Positions 59,387 to 64,000 of a DNA stretch of 64,000 nt are shown here, in pieces. Each line of letters begins with the position of its first letter. Within the stretch, counting starts at the first letter, position 1. The stretch lies in assembly GCA_965153455.1 (NCBI GenBank), contig OZ234500.1:3782001-3846000 (forward strand), in the 5' to 3' direction. Both the position numbers and the translations under genes were made by a program. The notes under the pieces are model-generated. The model did not search any database. It saw only the letters and a list, made by a program, of their open reading frames with translations, and was not told the origin of the DNA. Origin of the DNA: Sphagnum compactum (Eukaryota; Bryophyta; Sphagnopsida; Sphagnales).

Positions 59387-60926
59387 ATGGAGTTGCTCGC
59401 GGCCGTGAACCCCATCACTCCCATCGCCTCCTCCTTCTTCTGCTCCTCACAAGCTCCCATGTGCAGTGGTTGCTCATGTGCATCGCCGTCTTCTTCTTAT
59501 TCTTCTTCTTCGTCTTCTTCTTGTTCTGATTTTAGGGTTTCTTTCCATGGGGGTGTTGTTCGTCATAGCCTGGTTTCGGAAGCTCGTGTGTTAGCTGCAC
59601 GTGAACTGCAAGGGAGGAGGAGGCTACAAACCCCGCAACGGCAGCAGAAGTTTCTCAATGGAGGTCCTGTAATAACAGCTTACCTTGAGAGGAACGTGAA
59701 CCCTGTGGGTGATTTCTTCAATAGGATTCGAGGCTCGTTGCCGATAGTGGGATTGGTATCGCGCATCTTGAGTGACGAGGGAGGTGTCGGCAATGATAGG
59801 ATTCAGTTTGTCGAGTTCTGTCGGAAAGTTGAGAAGAGTTGCTCTGCGGATGCTTCCCGCGCCTTCTATAGCTTCACCGAGCGCCATGGAACGGTAACTG
59901 CCTGCGTGTGTGTCCCTCCCCTTGGTTTCTTTTAGGCTTTAATCAGAAGAACTGGTTCATCATCGCATGGTTACATTAGCAGTTTGTGTGCAAACTTTTT
60001 CTATTGTGTTTGGAAGCTGAATCTAGGAATGAACCGGAGAAGGAGTATGCAAGCTGAAAATGATACTAGTAGGTATGGCATCAATTAGGTCATGATAGGT
60101 GAAGTCTTTCATATCAAGGAGAAAACCTCAATTGCAAGCTGATTTTCAGGATTTTGCACAATTCAGTCTGCAAGCTCTCTCTATTCCTGCAAAATGCCAA
60201 ATTGCCAAGGATTTTTTCTGCAACAAAATCAAGAGTAGATTTTTAAAAAATTAACTTGATGGAATTCAATCATTGGTTTTGGAATCGCGGGGGGTATTTA
60301 TTTCCAGGCAGCAAAGGCACAGTATGTTTTAGTTTGGTGCTGGGCAGCAGCATTGGGAGCTGGCCTGCTCAAGTCTGATGACTTGCTCATGGGAGCATCA
60401 CGCCTTCGTGTGTCTTATGATATCCAATATGAGATTGAAAATCTGGAGTTGCTCATGGATGAAGCCGCCAAGGCAAGTGTTGTTCATGTCATTTGCATTT
60501 GCATTCTCTGAATTATATTTTCTCTGTTGTTGTTCTCCTTGGAAAGTTTCCTGGCTTTTAATTGAAATCCTCCCGATGATAATGAAGATGTTAATTTTGC
60601 CTCTTTATGATGTGGTGTGACAGAAACGGGCCAAATCAAATGCTCCAGCCATTGACATTCCTATGGAAGTGCGTGCAGAAAAGGCCCTTGATGCTATTTG
60701 CAAGTGCTGCATTGGTGCCAATTTTATAGCTGAGGATGATGTCCCCTTGCTTACATCCATATTGACCACTGTATTTCCATCTGCTGATGCTTTAGAAGTT
60801 GAGAGGATTGTAGAATCCCGTCTACCTGACACTCAAGTCGATGCATCTAACTCATTACAGCCAACTCAGGATTTGAGTAGTGAAGAAGAGGTTGTTCAGG
60901 ACATGGCAAGCAGCTCAACTCAATGA
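59387..60926 (+). CDS. PSA3: Photosystem I assembly factor PSA3-like, chloroplast (3 exons)
   Basis: Stromal/thylakoid-associated factor required for photosystem I accumulation in flowering plants (family knowledge). Exons: 59387-59893, 60308-60472, 60624-60926, all phase 0, giving 324 residues. Residues 1 to ~80 are Ser-rich, acid-poor and transit-peptide-like. The conserved part starts about residue 94 (PVITAYLERNVNPVGDFF), then ..GLVSRILSDEGGVG.., ..SRAFYSFTERHG... Exon 2 has ..GAGLLKSDDLLMGASRLRVS... Exon 3 has ..IPMEVRAEKALDAICKCCIG.. and a long acidic Ser/Gln tail. Intron 1 is GT-AG; intron 2 has a GC donor (AAG|GCAAGT). Identification rests on recalled family pattern, not a search. The gene is divergent from tRNA-Ile, 285 bp away. 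Confidence 0.8.
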
Positions 60927-61300
60927 AGACATTTGTGCTTGTGTGCTTGACTCTAAGTTATGACGTTAGTGTTTGCAACTCAATCACATTCAATGTGTCA
61001 CATCTGTCTGTGTTCATAGTTACAGGCAAACATGTTAGTGTTTGCAGAACAGCCCACCTGTTAGTATGCACTACACTGGCAACCGCTTGCAGGACCTCTT
61101 TACTTGATTTTAACTGAATTGTTGTAGGTTCTGTAGATCAGGTTGCCATAGATGTGGGCAGAGTCTCATCTGTGAGTACATTGGCAACCTGCATTGAATT
61201 CTGGCTTCTTTTCCTGGATTTTAACTGAATTGTTCTTGGTGATGTAGATGAGATTGCCATAGACATGGGCTGGGTCTCATGCACCATCGACTTCACACCT
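60927..61300 (+). repeat. PSA3 3' region with an imperfect ~67 bp direct duplication
   Basis: 61106-61172 (ATTTTAACTGAATTGTTGTAG..GTTGCCATAGATGTGGGC) recurs about 111 bp later at 61217-61283 (ATTTTAACTGAATTGTTCTTG..ATTGCCATAGACATGGGC). It lies in the likely 3' UTR/flank. Confidence 0.75.
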
Positions 61301-64000
61301 AAAGATTGGTCTATGCTGGGTACTTTATATTGTTTCATAGTACCCTGTTCTTTCAAGAATTTGGTTGTCTGAATTCTTAGTGTCAACCATCTTGTATGAA
61401 CAATTTTGTAGTCTACCGAGGTTAATCTGGACTGCAAATACTATGTCTAATGACAGTAGAACCTATGATTTTTGCAATGCTACAGTAAATAAAACCTTAA
61501 ACCCTAAATCCCCCATGCAACCCATGACAAAGATCCTAGATACTAGGACCCCAAGCAAAGCATGTTTGTCCTTTGTGGCAAGATCTATCAAAATGGGAAG
61601 ACACCCATTTCTGAGATCTCTTAAGTGATATACATTTGGTTGAAAGCAGTCTTCCCCCTTATTTCCCATTGCTGAAGTTGATAATAACCTTGAAGAAAAC
61701 ATTGAGCTAGATTAGTTTATACAATGGCTTCACTAGCATCAGTTATCACCTTACCTGAATACCAGATTTTGACCATCATAATGTCAAAATTCCAATTACA
61801 CTCCATCAGAGATGCATAAGGTTCTGAACATAATTCTTCTGATCAGCTCATTAAGGTCTGGAGTGGCAAAATCAACTATTTAACATGAAATTCATGTTCA
61901 ATATACACATTTTCATCACTGATGTGATCATCATTGGAAGATTATGTCATATAATGTGATCAAGAAAATGACATGATCTGCCACCGTAGACATTAATGTC
62001 ATGGAATGAACTCACCTTTTGCCCATTATATTGGGTGTCTCACCTAGCTCCCGATGGGCTTGCTCACACCTTACCTGATACAATGGGCAAGAGCTTGACC
62101 ATTCCATAGTGTACATAATCAAAGGGTTTTTACTCACACATAAATGAAGCAAAAGCTTGAACTGCTACTGGCAAAAACCCTCCCACTCCTACTGCCCCCC
62201 TGATCTACTTATGTATAGAAGGCCAAAGTGAACCATCACCTACATTGGTGTATCTTCACCTTCTTGCCTGAGGCCTCCTAAATGCTTATATTTAGCTAAG
62301 GACTTGGAGACCCCATGTTTAGGTTTATGTGGTGTTTAGGGGTTTAAGCTGTCCAGCAGGGGACTGTTATTGAGAGTGATGTGGTTTGATCAATTAACAA
62401 AACGTGCCACCAACTAACTAAACATGTTTAATTACCGATAGAAACATTTTCAAATCTTTTGTGATTTTGTGAAGAACAGTTTTGTCACCATCACCCAACA
62501 TTGATATAGAAACCCTTGCATTTTGCATGGCTGGTCATTCCTATCAAACTCACATTTTCAATGCAGTTCCTTGATTCCAATTGATCCCAACTCTATGAAG
62601 ATGGCACTCAGTTCTTACACCAAGGAAGGCCCTGTTGTGAAGGCATTATACCTTGGAGCTCAGGCTCTAACCTTGGTTCCTAAGGCATAATGCCCTGCCC
62701 CGTTAGCCTTCCCCTTATACTCATGATGCCTTTTGGTCAATTGTTCTTTGGAAAAGCACAGACAATACCAAGGGACAATCAGAAGTCAATACTATTGGGC
62801 TACTGTGAGAGGAACATAAATAAAATTAAAAAATAATTACGAGTCTAAAATAATAGTGGCTACCCATCATTTGGTATTAGATTAGTGATAGTCTTTGAGA
62901 TTGGATTAGAATTTAGAGGTTGTTTATGTGCACATGAGCATGCTTAATCATGAATTTACATGTGATTGTGCTCGTCTTTTCCACGATAGACGATCGGGAG
63001 GTTATTTGTCTTTGTCTTTTTGCATTTAGTTTTTCAGGTAGTGTGTTAATATTGCTCTTCAGCATGCTTTCGTCTCTGCTATAGCCTGTGCTATAGAGAG
63101 GAAGATTGCATCGGCGGGAGATGCTTGTTCTAAACCTCTTATTACTATTAGATTTCATGATTTGCATGTAGGACGACATTAAAGAGGCTATGGGCTTCCT
63201 ATCACGAGAGGGACTAGCTCTCCCCCTTCTTTGGTTCTTGCAGGTTGTGCATCTTCTGACCTTTCTTTGGCCTTCCCTTTTTGTTTTCCGTGTGATGATT
63301 CTGGCTATTGGTTTTTATTGGATTTTTTGTAATTATATTGACTCAAGTATGGCAAGATACTAGTTGATGAACAGTTAGTATGATCACGGATGGTTGTGTT
63401 TTGAATCACATCATGTTTGTGGAGAGCTTGAATAGGATATATTGGTTTAGACATTTTTAGACTTCATTTATCAAGTGTTTCTTTTATCTCAAGTTCTATC
63501 AATTTTATCATTAGTGGGTCATGCTAGGTTTTCAGCAAGGAATAATACCCATATCAGACTTCCATGTGAAAATAAGTAATAATATCCAGTCGTTAATGTG
63601 TCAATTGAATTTACTCATGACACCAAACCCTCTCAAGAGAGGAACAAATCTTTTAATGAGAAAGAGGAACATGAGGACAAGATGGATTAGATCAAAACAC
63701 TTGATACCATAGTTGATGATATGAGGATATTCCCAAGACAAAACTCCTCCAAATTGCAAAGCCAAACTTGTGAGCAGAGAAGGAAAGGTATCATATGAAT
63801 ATTTGGAATATTCAGAATTACATCCAATTTATAGGCCATTGTACTGCTGCTAGTGGAGCTACTACTCTTAGATGCCATATTTCATGAGTCAAAACATTAT
63901 ATGCAAGCCTTGTGTGGCACATTAGACAAACTTTTCTATAATTTAAATAGCGAATGCTAAACAGATAGGCTATTCGTGAACATAAATCAAAGATTCATGA
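61301..64000. other. Intergenic stretch to window end
   Basis: No supported gene. A plus frame at about 63063-63345, broken by one stop, has protein-like composition (..AFVSAIACAIERKIASAGDA.., then ..GYGLPITRGTSSPPSLVLAG..), but I recognise nothing. The ORFs at 61.37-61.70 kb overlap on both strands and are probably noise. Confidence 0.4.

Noticed and set aside
59137-59460. Minus ORF of 107 codons over the PSA3 promoter and start
   Set aside because: Antisense to the PSA3 5' end, no domain; the region is better explained as promoter.

Overview
The window is nuclear DNA of a land plant. The evidence is a chloroplast-targeted photosystem I assembly factor (PSA3-like), a plant-type two-repeat TauE/SafE membrane protein, genes split by many short GT-AG introns (a few GC-AG), remnants of a DYW-type PPR gene and of a Ty3/gypsy retrotransposon, TTTAGGG-type telomere-like tracts, and a plant-type nuclear tRNA-Ile(AAU) gene. 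Intergenic DNA is long, very AT-rich and full of decayed repeats. This looks like a large, repeat-laden genome. The PPR/DYW remnant and the overall texture suggest a non-flowering lineage (fern, lycophyte, gymnosperm or bryophyte), but the sequence alone does not settle which.

Layout. 0-9 kb: repeat-rich, no convincing gene; a ~650 bp direct duplication, a ~79 bp tandem array and degenerate CCCTAAA-like DNA. 9.07-10.6 kb: a small three-exon gene for a cysteine-rich metallothionein-like protein, followed by a 3-unit ~280 bp tandem repeat. 11-31 kb: gene-poor. It holds two copies of an unnamed coiled-coil coding repeat (13.2-14.9 kb minus, 29.6-30.6 kb plus), one of them split by a ~614 bp terminal-inverted-repeat element. 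It also holds a decayed unrecognised gene (24.3-26.1 kb), a gypsy integrase remnant ending in a PHD finger (27.8-28.8 kb), and CCTAGG/TTAACC-rich arrays with tRNA-like modules.

31.8-47.4 kb is the gene-dense core: SmD3 on plus (five coding exons), then on minus a 14-exon coiled-coil protein of unknown role and a 12-exon TauE/SafE transporter-like gene. 47.4-56 kb is again repetitive (another CCTAGG/TTAACC array, a polypyrimidine minisatellite with a fortuitous 156-codon ORF). 57.8-58.2 kb holds a DYW-domain pseudogene. At 59 kb a tRNA-Ile(AAU) lies divergent to PSA3 (three exons, 59.39-60.93 kb). The last 3 kb has no gene I can support.

These are independent eukaryotic genes, not an operon: splicing (SmD3), translation (tRNA), photosystem I biogenesis (PSA3), membrane transport (TauE/SafE) and probably metal handling (metallothionein-like). 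The most unusual items are the split coiled-coil repeat family with its uninterrupted paralogue, the PHD-finger gypsy remnant, the tRNA-like modules shared by two distant arrays, the Cys-rich gene, and splice-site oddities (GC-AG introns, a GTNNGT tandem donor, a NAGNAG acceptor). Exon models were built by hand from reading frames and splice signals; introns carry no transcript support here.
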